A stretch of DNA of 64,000 bases, taken from contig NC_068352.1 in assembly GCF_014633365.1 (NCBI RefSeq), positions 24,151,310 to 24,215,309 of the forward strand. Direction: 5' to 3'. Shown here piece by piece: positions 32,839 to 45,865 of this stretch. The stretch is from Diospyros lotus (taxonomy: Eukaryota; Streptophyta; Magnoliopsida; Ericales; Ebenaceae). A model generated the notes under the pieces. The model ran no database searches and was not told the origin of the DNA. It saw only the letters and a program-made list of their open reading frames with translations. Position 1 is the first letter of the stretch. Every line of letters begins with the position of its first letter. The position numbers and the translations under genes are program-made.

Positions 32839-35800
32839 AATTCTTATTGATGCAAATTTGGGAGGAGAGCTAGGCGACTGCTTAAGCTCATTTTCTTCTA
32901 TCGAAGAAATGTATGTTGCAACTCTCTCTCTCTCATACACACACACACAGAATGATGCGTGTGCATGCATGCACTTTAATTTCTCTATTAATGCCATCCC
33001 AATGCTTTTGCTATTATTTGTTGCAGACAACTGGGCAACAACAACATTGGGGGTAGCATTCCTTCCAATCTTCCAGTGACGTTGCAGACCCTGTACGTAA
33101 TGCCATATTATATTATGTTGGATTTGTTTCATTTTGTACTTCATGTTATTTATGATCTTAATTTTCCTTAGCATTTTCTATCCATTTATGCAGAACATAT
33201 AATAGCCTTTACCTTTGGCAGTTTCCTTTCAGATAATGAGCTAAGTGGAAGCATCCCAAGTTCTTTGTCGTCTCTAACTCAACTGTTCGCTATGTAGGTT
33301 TTCTCCCTCTTTTCTCTATATATTTTATCAAGGTTGCTTGTTGCAAAGAGGTTGGTTCGCTGACAATATTTCTTTTCATGTTTCAGGTCTCTTGATGGCA
33401 ATCAGGAGAAATACCTGACGCCTTTCAGGGCCTTATAGGGTTGTTCAATCTATAAAGTTTTATTTTTTTGGCAAATGTCTACCGTCACGTTTTACTTCCC
33501 CAATTGTTGGTAATTCTTAAGACTATTGATCTTGATGGAGAGATTTATTTAGCAACATTTTGAGCGGGCAACTCCCACCCTCACTGGAGAATTTGTTATC
33601 TCTGACCACTCTGTGAGTAATTTATCTCACTCATGCACCTACTTTACACCCATTCCATCTGTGTGAATGAAACTAACATTGTAATTGACTTGATAGTCAT
33701 TTACAGAATAATCAGTTTTCTGGGACTCTTGATGTTCTGCAAGATCTTACACTCAAAGATTTATACTCTTCTCAACCATGACACTTTCGTGGAATGCTTA
33801 TGTTCCAAGAAAAATAATTGTATAACTAATTTGTTGGTAGGGTCAGATACTGCCAACCCATAGTTTCTTGACTGACATTTTCTTTTCCCTTTCTTTTGAA
33901 CAGGAACATAGAGAATAATCTGTTTAATGGGCCTATACCTGATAAGTTGCTGTGCATTCCCAATTTCAAGTAAGAGCCTCAGCTCTAAAATTTTGGCTTA
34001 TTTCTTCTTTTTGTGCATACTTTTAACATATGAGGTTGGTGTAAATGTTTGATAATTTATTCTTTTTGAAAATTTCGTTATTGTAGTGGGTGTACTTATG
34101 AAAAGTACCTCATAATAAAGGATAAGCAGTTACATGCTTGGAGATAAGTGACAGATGCTTGTACACTAGCCAGTACCTTTATAGTTTACTGTTTTTATTC
34201 ATTTTTGCTCCGTGCTTTGCTGGAAAATTGCATTGCAAATAGAATAGCTCACTTGGTCTTAGTGATCTAATGTCACCGTTCATATTCTCCTAATTGATTA
34301 AAATATGTTATCTAATACCATTTTGTTATGGCTTACATCTCATTATGTGTGTAGTTTACCAATATTAAGACCATGCCAGATGCTTATGACATGGTCTACC
34401 AAGAAATTTCAATCAGGCTTTTACAGCTTCTCTTTGAGTCACTGGAATTGTTGATATTATGTGATTCAAAATGTTTTTTTATCAGATTTCTGGCATGCTA
34501 TTACATGTTGCTGAGATGTATTTTATTATACTTGTTTCATTTAAATATTAATGTCTCATTATATGCTGTTATATATATATATATGTTATCAATATATATC
34601 AGCTGCATGTTATTTGGGCTGTTGTGTTATATGGGTCGAGCCCATTCATGTTGCCTTGTGTGCTGCTGGCCGAGTCCATTTTTGTTTAGCCCATGATTGG
34701 CGTTGCTATAAAAGAGCAGCTCGATGCCCCAATTTCCAGAACTCTCTGATATTTTGTCTTGTGCTCTCTCTCTGAAAACCCTAAGTCAGCGATTCTTGAA
34801 GCGAGACACCATTCGTGAATCCTTCGTTCTGATCTATGTTTCATTCGATTCTTTGGTTGCTTCCATGGTAAGATCTGACGGTAAGAACGACTATTGCTTA
34901 AATCTCTATTTATTTTTGGAACGCCTGAGGCGTGAGAGGTTGTAAACTGATAGAACAGATCTTTGCCTTGATCGTGAGATCGATATAGAACAGATCTACC
35001 TTGATCTTGTTATTTTCGTTTCTGTTTTTCAGTTGTATTGCAATACTGTTTCTATTTTACTGTTCATGGTCTTGTAATCGTTTGTAAACTTGAGATCTAG
35101 TGGATTAACTAGAGGCGAAGCCTCTGCCGTGAGTAGGATCTATTGATCCGAACACGTATATCGCTGTGTCTTGCATTTATACTTTTCTGTTTAAACTTTG
35201 GTTTACTGTGTATCGCGCTTAATCTGTGTTTGGCCGAGAAATCAGGTTGTATAAAACCTACAGGAATAAATATATATGATAAGTTTTTGATAGATTTTCT
35301 ATTTCTCCTCAAGCATTTGATTGAAATTTGGAAGATTGTTCTGAGAAATGACTTACCTCGTCAACCAGGTTCCTGGTGGCTAATGTTAATTGGGAGCTCA
35401 GTGTACGTATTTGTTACAGCAGAATGTGTCCAGAACATGAGTATAAGTGTTTTACCTTTTTATTGTAGATTGGTGTTTTAATATTAGAAATGGCAATTGC
35501 AATCGAAATCATAGAAAATCGAATCGAAATCTAATTACTCAACGTGGTTAAAAATCATTTGACTGGGTAATGGTTTAGTTTGGAAAAAAATTGAACACTG
35601 TTTCAATGGGTATGATTTGATTATAGTTTTCACTAAATCCAAATCAAAACTCAAACCGAATGTGTGGATAACTGATGCATTACAAATATATAAAATATTT
35701 AATATTTATAAAGTAATTAATAAATAAAAATAAAATTTAGTCTGAAATTATTTTATTTTGTTCAATCAAATAATTATATTTAAGAAGTTTGAAGTTAATT

Positions 35801-37545
35801 TGTAACTTTATGTAAGAAGAATGTAACTTTATTAGAGTTTTGTCTTTATTTGTTGTGGAGTTATCAAAAATTTTATGAATACTATTTGCAAGAGTTTGTT
35901 TTTATTCGTTGGTATGGATCAAACTAAAAAAATCATGATTAAAACTGAAACCGAATGATTTGATTATGATTTTTAATTTTTAAAACCAACGGGTAATGAT
36001 TTGGTTTTGGTTTTAGTAGTGGCGTGATTATGATTTTGACAAAATTCAAAATCAAACTAAACCATTGCCAACCCTAAATACCATTTTATGTTTCAGTCTT
36101 GGCTATTGAAGAAATATGAAATGTGAAATGTATGGAAAACCTTTTATATTACTATTGAGAAATCCTAAAATATTTGAGTTGTTTCAGTTAATGAAGTCGT
36201 CTAGTAAGTTGGAAGGATCTACACTCTGAAGTCATGACTTTTTTATATTAACATTTTTACTCTCCATGAATATGAGTCAAGGATTGACTTGTTAAACCTA
36301 ATTTTTAGACCATCTCAAGTATGAGTAACTTAAAATTAAATAATTATATAAAAATAAGCTAATAAGAGTCTTCACTCACGTATTCCCTAAAACTAAATAG
36401 AGTGAATTTTTGCTCCCATTCGAGTGCTTAGACACACACCTACACCTCTAAGAGGTAAACTATTCCAAAATCCATCTTACTGTTATTCTTTCAGTAAATA
36501 ATAATTCAAAACTAAGAAATCATGTGAGTTTACCCTCTCTTCTTCTTCTTTCAAAAGAGAAATTTAAAACCATATAGATGCAGGCTTTATTATATTATTA
36601 AAATCATGTGTGATTAGATGCAGGCTTTATTATATTATTAAAATTTAAAGCCTGCATCTAATTTTAATGTATAGGTCCGTCAATTCCTAATGCCACAGAA
36701 ATTTGAATGGAGTGCAGATTTTTTCTTTCATTTTTAATTTTATCATCACTGTCCACATACCTACCCTGTATAGGTTTCTAAAGCACTAATTGAAGCTGTT
36801 GCTTCAAGTCATATCTGATATACAAATCAATTAAGTGTTCTCATCTTTTGGGTCTTCGCAAACTTTTTAGGATCTGCAGAGGGGACACCTAAGGGATCAA
36901 TCTAAATTTGTTATTTTATACTCGTAATTTCCAATTTTATTTTTGTCTTGCAGAAAAGATGGGAATCCATTCAACAGTACTACTATTGCTGCATTACCTC
37001 CACCCCCACCATTTTCTAGGCCACCATCACCTCCAGCCCCACCATTTCCTTGGCCACCATGGGGAGAGGCTGATGGACCATGTGAGGAATCAAAGGCCAA
37101 AAGATGCAAAAAAACTACCAATAGGGTAGTTTGGATAGCAACTGCTGGGGTGGTGTTATCACTTGTAATTTTGGTATTAGCAATTTCGCTTTTCATGTCA
37201 GGGAATTGACTAGAAGCAGAGGGCCGTAAGTTGAGCTGTAAAATGAAAGATATGGTAGAGTTAGCTCAGCAGGTCCCGACTTTAATCTCCAAAGGAAACG
37301 GTGAGATAAAAACCCAAATCTCCAACTTAGGCGGTGAGATAAAAACCCAAATCTCCAAAGGAGGTGATGAGATAGAAACCCAAATCTCTAACGAAGGTGG
37401 TGAGATAAAAACTCAATTGAGAGAGATAAAAACCCAAATCTCCAACCTACCCAGCCCCTGTCGCTGCCTCGACCTCTACCTCGACCTCTACCTCTGCCCC
37501 TGCCCCTGCCGCTATCCCTACCCCCGTCCCCTACCCCTGTGGTAA
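32839..37545 (+). pseudogene. SRF-like copy C, broken LRR gene
   Basis: Exon equivalents: 32839-32910, 33027-33092, 33222-33293 (the LRR exon that copy B lacks; SDNELSGSIPSSL), 33387-33451, 33541-33612, 33697-33762, 33904-33969 and 36954-37209. Lesions: exons 1-2 are missing; a 7-bp deletion in the 33387 exon shifts the frame; its donor GT has become AT; the donor after 33762 has changed GT to AT; and the membrane exon stops at TGA (37207-37209) just after the span (FMSGN). Beyond that stop the copy B frame continues through the EIKTQIS repeats to about 37545. Intron 9 carries a Copia solo LTR. The hAT element lies upstream of the first remaining exon. It is a pseudogene. Confidence 0.85.
34449..35262 (+). 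mobile_element. Copia-like solo LTR in intron 9 of copy C
   Basis: 814 bp, starting TGTTGATATTATG and ending AACCTACA. A perfect 5-bp duplication, GGAAT, flanks it (34444-34448, 35263-35267). Copy B reads CACTGGAATAAATAT at about 17210-17224 without interruption. A plus-strand TATA box, CTATAAAAG (34706-34714), lies mid-way, followed by a pyrimidine-rich leader. The size and architecture fit a Copia LTR; no internal domain is present. Frames within (34373-34945) are not genes. Confidence 0.88.
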
Positions 37546-38890
37546 CTTCCACGCAATGAATAGCTATTGCAATAGCCTGAAATGTTTAAAATTATTAATT
37601 ACAATGACTTGCCTAAACTGAGTATTCGAAAAGGGCTTTCTTTTGACTTGAATTTTTGGGATTATTAGATTTTATTGTCAACTTTATAAATGAATTCAAA
37701 ATAAATCATTTTCAAAGGTCAAGATGTTATATATTTTAAAATTAATATTATATTATTTAAAATAAATTACACTCTATGTTTGACTTGACTTGACTTCATT
37801 GCATATTAATTAATATTCTCATGTTCTGAAATTATATTATTTCTTACTTCATAAAATTCATGTCACTTTTTCACCCCTCCTACCTACTAAATTTACATTA
37901 ACTATCTGATTCACTTTTTAATCAATTATTTTCACTATATATCTCCTCAATGTTTAGTATTTGGCTTGGATATGTGCTAAATTTTAAAATTTATCTAATC
38001 AATACTTAAATATTTTAAAATTAGTCACAATACCCTTTTATTACTGACATTATATAAATTGATTATGTAATTCATAAACTTTGGATCTCATGAACTTTCG
38101 TTTTTTTTCCAAAATAATCCCTTTTATTTTTACTTTTTAAAAAGACTACGATACCACTTAAACCTAATACTTAAATGATATATAAGAAATAAAGTTAGTT
38201 TACCTAATTCAGTTTAATTAGTGTTGATAGATAGATATAAGGGTGTTCTAGTTATTTTAAAAAAAAAATAGAGATTGATTTGATATAAAATAAAAGGTTA
38301 AGAGGTATTTAAGTCAACTATTCAAAATGTAAAAAGAGTATCGTCTATTTACCTAATATCGTTATTTATAGAGTTATCGTTTTTTTAAAAAAAAAAAGGT
38401 TATTAAGTAAATTTTATAGTTCAAAACATATATTTAGATTAAATTATTAAAGTTTAAAGGATATAATCAATTTACAAAATTAGCAATCATAATATTTACA
38501 AAATTAATACAAAAGCATTATTAGACATTTGGCAACGTGAAATGAATTGATTTGAACTAAATATTTATGTTTTTATTTTTACATTTTTATACAAATTTAA
38601 GAAGTAGTGTCATGAGCTAAATTACACAAAAGTAGAAACGAGAAATGTTTCTGATACGAAATGAAAACTCAGAAATAGACATTCTACTAAAAAAATAGAC
38701 ATAAATAAAGTTTAAAATGAAAATAAAAAATATTTCAAAAAAAGAAAAACAACTCATCTGAATCATTTTTGTGCAACATAGATCACGAGGAGATTGAGAC
38801 ATCTAACAAAGATGGGAGAATCCATGATGGTATTAATTGGCTAAATGAGGAACCAATCATAATCAACATCAAAAAGTTAAAATGACAATC
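37546..38890. repeat. 3' flank of copy C and dispersed AT-rich unit
   Basis: Nearly collinear with 19505-20835 after copy B, which shows that the duplication unit extends at least 1.3 kb downstream of the gene. No gene is seen. Confidence 0.7.
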
Positions 38891-39829
38891 CAACACGATG
38901 GTATTATGTGTGTGTGTCTGTGTGTGTACATAGATGTATCTATATGTGTGTGTATGCAGGAAGTCAAGTGGGTGGAGAATGATGCACTTGGATCCAAAAT
39001 TAAAATAACTATTTTTCAATCACATACACACAGGTTAGTTGTTTATGGGTTTAAAAATGATCCACTTAAAACAAGTTTATCACACACATATACAAATATT
39101 GTTCATGTGAAATATTTGCACTTTCATGAATTTTAATTTTTTTCATGAATATTGGAGTTCCTAATTAAAAGAATAATTTAACATTTAATATGACAAGAAA
39201 GTTTAAGTTTTTTTTTTTTTCTACCTTTTGAAGGGAGTACAATATTTTGGTGAATGTATATGTGTATATTGAATTTTTTTTTTTTTTTTTGCATAAATTT
39301 ATGTTTGGACTTTTCAAGTGAACTTCATGCCTATAAAATTGAAGTCAGTTAAGAAATTTAACTCAATTATTCTGCTTTGATTTTAATTTTATTATTTTAA
39401 TATGATTGTTAAAATACATCTATTCTAAAAATTCGGTTAGCCTTAATTGTTACCTGTTAATTTTACCAATACTTTATCATATTTGGTAGCAACTGATTTG
39501 AAAATAACATTTCATTGCTATTGAAATCCGTGTTAACTTTTGCTAATTTTTTTGCTTCTTGGTATTTAAAATTATATAATCAAATATTTTTTGGTCAAGT
39601 ATGTTTTTTTTTTCTTCATATAAATTTAAGTACCTCTCTTATAATATAAGACCTCTTTTTTTTTTTTAACTTATCATATCTAATTTTTTTCTAATAAATT
39701 TTTTTTTTCCTTATACTTTATAAGTAGATGTAGACTTACACCGAACCGTAATATTAATTCCGTTTACTAATTTTCTTATTTTTGTGTATAAAGTTTGATT
39801 TATCACTCTAAAGCGTTTGTATGTATATG
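38891..39829. other. AT-rich spacer, no gene seen
   Basis: Similarity to the copy B flank ends near 38897. A TG-rich microsatellite follows (about 38907-38955), then T-runs and AT-rich sequence without a credible frame. The last part leads up to the target site of the LTR at 39830. Confidence 0.5.
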
Positions 39830-40376
39830 TGTAGTGGCCCTCTCCCGGATAATCCCGCTAGTATAGGAAATCCGAAAGGAGGTCGTCACAAAACAGTACA
39901 GAAATAATAACTCGGATTTATCATCAAGTCTTTTTTTTTTTACTTGCTCATTGATCATCAAGAGCCAAAATAAAACATCTTCACATTTGCTCACTATCAA
40001 TAGGAGCTCAAAATAAATATTACACACCCTTTACATTATCATCTTGGGCTTACCGCCCATACGTTTTTCAAATAAAATGGCACTAAGGTTCTAACAACAA
40101 ATTGAACCCTCTATTTCCTGCCCTCAACATTACACCCATAGATCTTGAGGCTGGGACATTCCTGTACACAACTAAACCCGAGCTCTAGCTTTATTGGACT
40201 CGCCCTCAGCAATAGCTTATCCCTTCCCTGGAATGACAAGAATAAGCAAGGTGAGCCACAAGGCTCATCAAGTATATATAGTACAACAAATAAAGACAAT
40301 AGACTCAATGCATGGATAAACCAAAATGGAATAGACCCGACTTCCCAAGTATAAGTAGCATTTCCCATTAGATCCC

Positions 40377-40560
40377 ATCATTATTATCATTCCCATGCCA
40401 TTGTCATTATGCATTTCATGCATCATTTCATTTCTCAATCATTATAATCACTTCCATGCCATTGCCATTATGCATTTCATGCATCATTTCATTTGTCAAT
40501 CATTATACTCATTCCCATGCCATTGTCATTATGCATTTTATGCATCATTTCATTTCTCAT
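40377..40560. repeat. Three 61-bp tandem repeats in the LTR
   Basis: Each unit carries CCATGCCATTG, then TCATTATGCATTT or a variant, then ATGCATCATTTCATTT. The three copies follow one another directly. Confidence 0.8.
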
Positions 40561-40774
40561 GAATATATAATTTTCCATGCAGCATATCAGCCCTCAAGGC
40601 CTTTCATTCACATACATGCATACATATAGATAGAAAAATCATTTAGCCATTCACTTGGCTTGAGCATCGCCTACTGGGTTTATGACCACCTTACCCATGT
40701 CAGGCGCTCTTTAGGATATTCTTTTCTCACCCGCGGTACATAGCAGCCGCGCAAAGTAATAAGTGCGCAAATAA

Positions 40775-41150
40775 TAATACCATGCAATGCTCATGTAGGT
40801 TTCAAGTCACATATCGAACATGCTTCATTATTAGCAATGCTCACCTCATAATCGCCATGCGCATTTAGACATTTCAAGATTATATCCTCACATGAATCAA
40901 TGATATTTTCATCATATGATTTGGCATCATTCATTGAGATTCATTTCCATACCATAAATAATAATGCCATGCAATGCTCATGAAGGTTCTCTAGTAAATA
41001 TATCGACATGCTTCATTATTAGAAATGTTCTCATCATGATCATCGTGCGCCTTTAGACATTTCAAGATTATATCCTCGCATGAGCTAATGGTATTTTCAT
41101 CACATGATTTAGCATTATTCATTAGGATTCATTTTCATACCATTTCTCAA
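40775..41150. repeat. 189-bp tandem duplication in the LTR
   Basis: The block from ATGCAATGCTCATG to CATTTCAAGATTATATCCTC and CATTCATTGAGATTCAT is repeated once, at 40775 and 40964, with about one change per ten bases by eye. Confidence 0.75.
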
Positions 41151-41351
41151 GATCAAATAAGTTGATTACATGAATTCACCATTAAAAACTCATGATTTTC
41201 ATTTTTAATTCTCACCATTAGTTAACTTCCCCATTTTTTTGGAACACCTACATCTCCACGAGATGATTTTGAAGCCAACTAAAACATCACAAGAGATTTG
41301 GGGAAGAATTTCAAGCATTAGAAAAGAATTTGATCAAAAAGAAAGAATCAA

Positions 41352-41760
41352 TGCATTCTGTTAGTTGACCGAATGAAAGTGTTAGTCAACCAATGAAGAA
41401 GACTTAGTCGACTAAATAGGGACTTGGTCGACCGAGTAAAAACACTTAGTCGACTAACAGAAGCCAAATTTTCTCACTTGGTCGACCGACTAAAACACTT
41501 GGTTGACTAACAGAGGCTTAAATGACCACTTGGTTGATTAACAGAAGCTAAATTACTCACTTGGTCGACCGATTGAATATTTGGTCGACTAACAGAGAAC
41601 AAAACATATACTTGGTCGACCGACAGAAATACTTGGTCGACCAATAGAGAACAAAACATATACTTGGTCGACCGACAGAAATACTTGGTCGACCAACAGA
41701 GAACAAAACATATACTTAGTCGACCGACAGAATTACTTGGTCGACCAATAGAGGCCTAAA
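41352..41760. repeat. GTCGAC-rich tandem repeats in the LTR
   Basis: The half-unit CTTGGTCGACCGAC or a close variant (TTGGTCGACTAAC, TTGGTCGACCAA) recurs about every 20-30 bp. Three regular higher-order units of 52-53 bp begin at 41594, 41646 and 41699. GTCGAC is self-complementary, so each unit is a short palindrome. Confidence 0.85.
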
Positions 41761-42954
41761 ACTTAAAAATAACAACGATAACCTACAAAACTCAACATCC
41801 CAAGCAAGATACACCAAACATTGCTTCTCTAACATTCTTAATCAATCAAGTGTCATTCCTTTGACAATTTAGGGTGAACTAGACCCTAACGAAAACTCTT
41901 AAAAAGACCCACCAATGATAAAACACCAAGTTAAGGAAATGAGAGATTAATCCACCAATCAATATAAACTCATGATTAAATCTTCTAATAAAATAGAAGA
42001 TTCGAAGACAAAGGAACCAAGAAGGAAACTAACTTGACCCAAGAGAAAAAGAACCCAAGGCTTCATTAATAAGGAGGATCAACATGAACTTGCATGGAAA
42101 CAACATAGAAGGAATAATAACTTGCATTTAGAATGAGAACTTGCCTCCAAAAAGAATCAAGGAGGTAAGAGAACTTGCCATGAAAAAGAAATAGAGAAGA
42201 AACTTGCATAACCAAAAAGAAATGCAAGAAGAACTTGCCTTAATGCTGCTCAATCCAAAAGGAAAAACAACCAACTGCAACTTCTACCTTTGAAGCTTCA
42301 ATGAAGATTGATAATGGAAGAAGAAAAAGAAGATGGCCGATCGGGAGAAGAGGGAAGGAAAAAGAAAAAGACAAGGAAAAGAAAGAAAGCATGGGGGAGG
42401 GATGGGCGCCAATCAGCTTTCCAACCACCCCCTTGGCCAAATTACAATTTTGCCCATCTATTTTACACACACACCACAACTCATTAGACCTATTTTGGTC
42501 TTTTGCCTCTTTTTCTTTTCTTTTTCATTTTCCTTTTTAATCCATAACACTCATAAATTCATTTATAATAATACCCATTTATGAAATTCCCATTTCACCC
42601 TTACTTTTCACACACACAATGAACAACATCAAGCCCTCGTTAGACTTTTCATAATTCATTCATTTTGATTAATTAAAATACACAAAACTTTATGCTCATG
42701 GGCCCAATGCCCATTTCATTAGCCCAACACAATGGCCCCAATATATATATTCTTAGGCCCAAGGGCTTCACAACCTCATTCTTAAATAAACACAACCCAA
42801 AACAAATGGTTTAAACCCAAGTTTTCTTTAAAAGCCCAATCCCTTAAATTAGGCACCTCACAATATTTATAACATCTAATTTTTTAGGCTAATTTATTAC
42901 ACGTAGTGAATCATAATTCCAATAAAACTCTAAACCCACTAACGGGTCGTTACA

Positions 42955-44900
42955 ATAGGTTCGATTTCTTCAAGAAAGAAATTTTTATGTTGCTATTCAC
43001 GATGAGCATGACCTTAATACTATTCGCATTCGTGAGGTAAGCCTAAAAGTTACTTGAACATTGAATATGCATTTTTTTGATCATTTTAAAAATAATTTCT
43101 TAACATATTATACTTATTTTTCATAGGCAAAGTCAAAGGAAAAAGAATTAATGGCCATCCTTTCTGGCAAAGGAAAGAAAAATGCACATCCTGTGGTATG
43201 GTTTCTCAACAATTTTTAAATTTTTTTTTTCCGAAGATTATATAGATTTCTTTTCGAGATTATATAGATTGCATAGTGTCATATACTTTTTTTTATGTAT
43301 ATTTTTTAAAAGTTTCTTTTTCAAATATTTATTTAATTCTTTTTATTAAATGTGAAATGTTTTCCTGAAGCATTTATACAACATGTTAATGCATTTGTAC
43401 ATAATAAGAACTTTTGAAGGAAAAAAGAAAGGACAAAAATAAAATTTAATATAACAGAAAGAATATTAGTGTGTAAAAAACATTACACTCTAATATTCAC
43501 ATTTTACGTACCCAAATATCTAATAGTTACGTTGAATACATTTTCAATGTAGTGCATAGTGAGTTTGCAATTTTGTACGCTTCATGTGTTTTTAAATTTC
43601 ATCAATGCATGCATTGGTTCTTATATGACTAACAACTCAATAGAGTGAAAAGGAAAAGTTAGTTAAAAGGAAAATAAAATCCATGATGTAAGCGAAGTAA
43701 GAGAGGGGATAATTTTCACATTTTATACACCTACTTATATAATATTCTCATTTTAGACACACAATGATAATGTGTTATCAAAAGTTATATTGGCTCAACG
43801 TGCATGACGAGAACGTAAAAAAAATCAAAAGTCATGTTCTGCATATCAATTGGGATAGCGCCTACGACAAGAAAAGATGGCTTCTTTTGACAAGATAATG
43901 ACAAATACATGTCAAGTGGTATAAGTGTATGAGGGTATAAAATGAATTTGTTGTTTTATGTTGTTTTTGTAGAATGATTGTAACTTTCTATCATTTTCTA
44001 TAACTTTCTACTATTATTTGTATGTGTTTTTAAAATTTATTTATTTTTATTTTGCATTGATATATACATGTGCAAAATAAAGATAACACTATTAAATGCA
44101 TAAAACAAATAAAATATAAAACAAAATTAAGAGAAATGAAATAAATAAGAAGATAGTTTAATTTTGCACAAATGATAAAATATTTTCATTTTAGTCACAA
44201 AATGATAATGTAATATCAAAAGTTATGTTGGCCCAACGTGCACGGCGAGAGTGTGAAAAAAATGAAAAGTCATACTTTGAATTTCAACGCTTGCAATAAG
44301 AACAAGAGGGATTCGAAAAATGTGTTCAACTAAGACAAGTTTCTTTAACATCAATTTGTCATGACCGCGCTCGCCTGGAATGGGAAACAATAATTGAAGA
44401 TTCTCAATCGGTACAAAAATGAACAATGGTTACCTGTTATTCTACATATTCGTTTTTTATGTCAAACACATCTTTAGCTTTACAAAGGAATCGGTAAACT
44501 ACCATGTCTAATCTTGAAATACATATTTTTACTCATACCATTTTGTTTTACAGAATTTTTCTTTTATACAAAAATTCGCAGGTCTACTCCTATACATCGA
44601 CTTCTTCAAGAAGATCTATAATTTGATTGGTAGCAGTAGCACTAATTGGTGTGCATTTAAATTTTAATTTCTATTTACAGCAGTAGTAATAGTATTTGAT
44701 ATTTAATTTTTTTTATATTTGATTGGCAGCAATAGCTCTAACGGGTATATATTATTTGATATTTAATTTTTAATTTAATTTGTTTAAATTGTAGAACATT
44801 TTTTTTAATTTAAATTTTTTATTTCTTATTATACAACATTAATAAATATACAATAATTTTTATTCAATATTTAATTTTAATATTATTTACTCTTATATGG
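42955..44900 (+). pseudogene. Decayed multi-exon remnant, identity unknown
   Basis: Scattered exon-like pieces can be read. 42956-43036 gives VRFLQERNFYVAIHDEHD and ends at GTAAGC. 43127-43195 gives KEKELMAILSGKGKK after a TTTTCATAG acceptor. Two related pieces near 43775-43920 and 44210-44410 read LAQRARRE-type sequence with stops. I do not recognise a family. The basic, repeated QRARRE words occur in several plant transposon proteins, but that is a weak hint. The remaining AT-rich sequence shows nothing. Confidence 0.35.
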
Positions 44901-45865
44901 GCATTTCCTAGTACATATATATAAAAGCACTTCTTTACAAAACTCACCAACGAAGGCAACTCAAACATATATCACTGCTCGATGCCACAATACTGCTTAT
45001 AAAATTCACCGAGACCCCCTCCCCTTGCTGTAACTGTTTATGTATAATCCACCGCTTCAAATATATATATATATATATTGTTCACTGCACTAAACCACTG
45101 AAACCGTATATGCAAACATATATAAAACCACCGAAGCCCACAGCTACACCCTCGGCCAAAACGGAAGCTCTGCATCTGCGTATGTAAATATATATATATC
45201 GACAAACAACCACTCAAAGCCCAGCTCACACTCTCACCAGAAAACAATAGTGGGTCAAAGAGGAGAAAAAAGGGAAGAAGGCTTGCCTGAACAGTTTGAA
45301 CCAAAACAGAGGCTCGACCACTCCCTCGAGCTCCCCTGCAAATCCTCTATTTCTTCTTCTTCACTTGTTGCTGGGCGTCGACTCTCTCTCTCTCTCCTTC
45401 TCTCTTTCTAACTCTCACTGATATGAAGGTTGGGACAACAGTTAGTGGGCGCTCCACCATCGCTACCTTCCCGATAAATCTAATAATGCGACTTGAGAAC
45501 TTGGAGGCAAATGATGCATTCGGCCATGTTTGGGAGCTTCAGACATACACACACGAGCTCTCTGCCTCTTGTTTAAAGCTCTTACACATAATACATATAA
45601 TATTATAATAACTATAGATACTAATATGATAATAATAAGAATAGTTATAATAAAATAATAACGATACATCATAATAACAATAAACATAATAATAATAATA
45701 GTAATTCTATCCACAATAAATAATAATAATACTAGAAATAATAATAATATTACTATAATAATAATAGTATTAATTATAATAACAATAATAATTATAATAA
45801 GTAATAATATTAATAATAACAGCAATAGCAATATTAATAATAATAAATAAATTTGGGTCATTACA
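44901..45865 (-). mobile_element. LTR fragment, TGTAATGACCC start
   Basis: The minus strand begins TGTAATGACCCAAATT at 45865, an LTR start. The right flank (TATTTATAGTCATCG) is the dispersed unit seen at about 6430, so this edge is an insertion boundary. Leader-like words (GGCTTGCCTGAACAG, 45281) resemble those in the LTRs at 39830 and 52445. The left end could not be fixed; about 44901 is an estimate. Confidence 0.45.
45590..45851. repeat. Imperfect AAT/ATA microsatellite
   Basis: About 260 bp of AAT, ATA and TAA units with single-base interruptions. The minus-strand 132-codon frame (45463-45861) of Ile and Leu is a product of this repeat. Confidence 0.9.

Larger units (their letters stand above)
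39830..42954 (-). mobile_element. Solo LTR of about 3.1 kb with internal tandem repeats
   Basis: On the plus strand it begins TGTAGTGGCCCTC and ends ACGGGTCGTTACA. On the minus strand this gives the TGTAACGACCCG start common in plant gypsy LTRs. The flanks are ATATG (39825-39829) and ATAGG (42955-42959), a possible 5-bp duplication with one mismatch. Inside are three repeat regions (40377-40560, 40775-41150, 41352-41760). Short frames on both strands (42240-42584) lie in a G/A-rich leader and are not supported as genes. No gag-pol is present. Confidence 0.72.

Noticed and set aside
41352..41760. CRISPR-like array
   Set aside because: The repeats are short, imperfect and without unique spacers, in a plant LTR.
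45463..45861. 132-codon Ile/Leu-rich frame resembling a membrane protein
   Set aside because: It is the translation of an AAT/ATA microsatellite.
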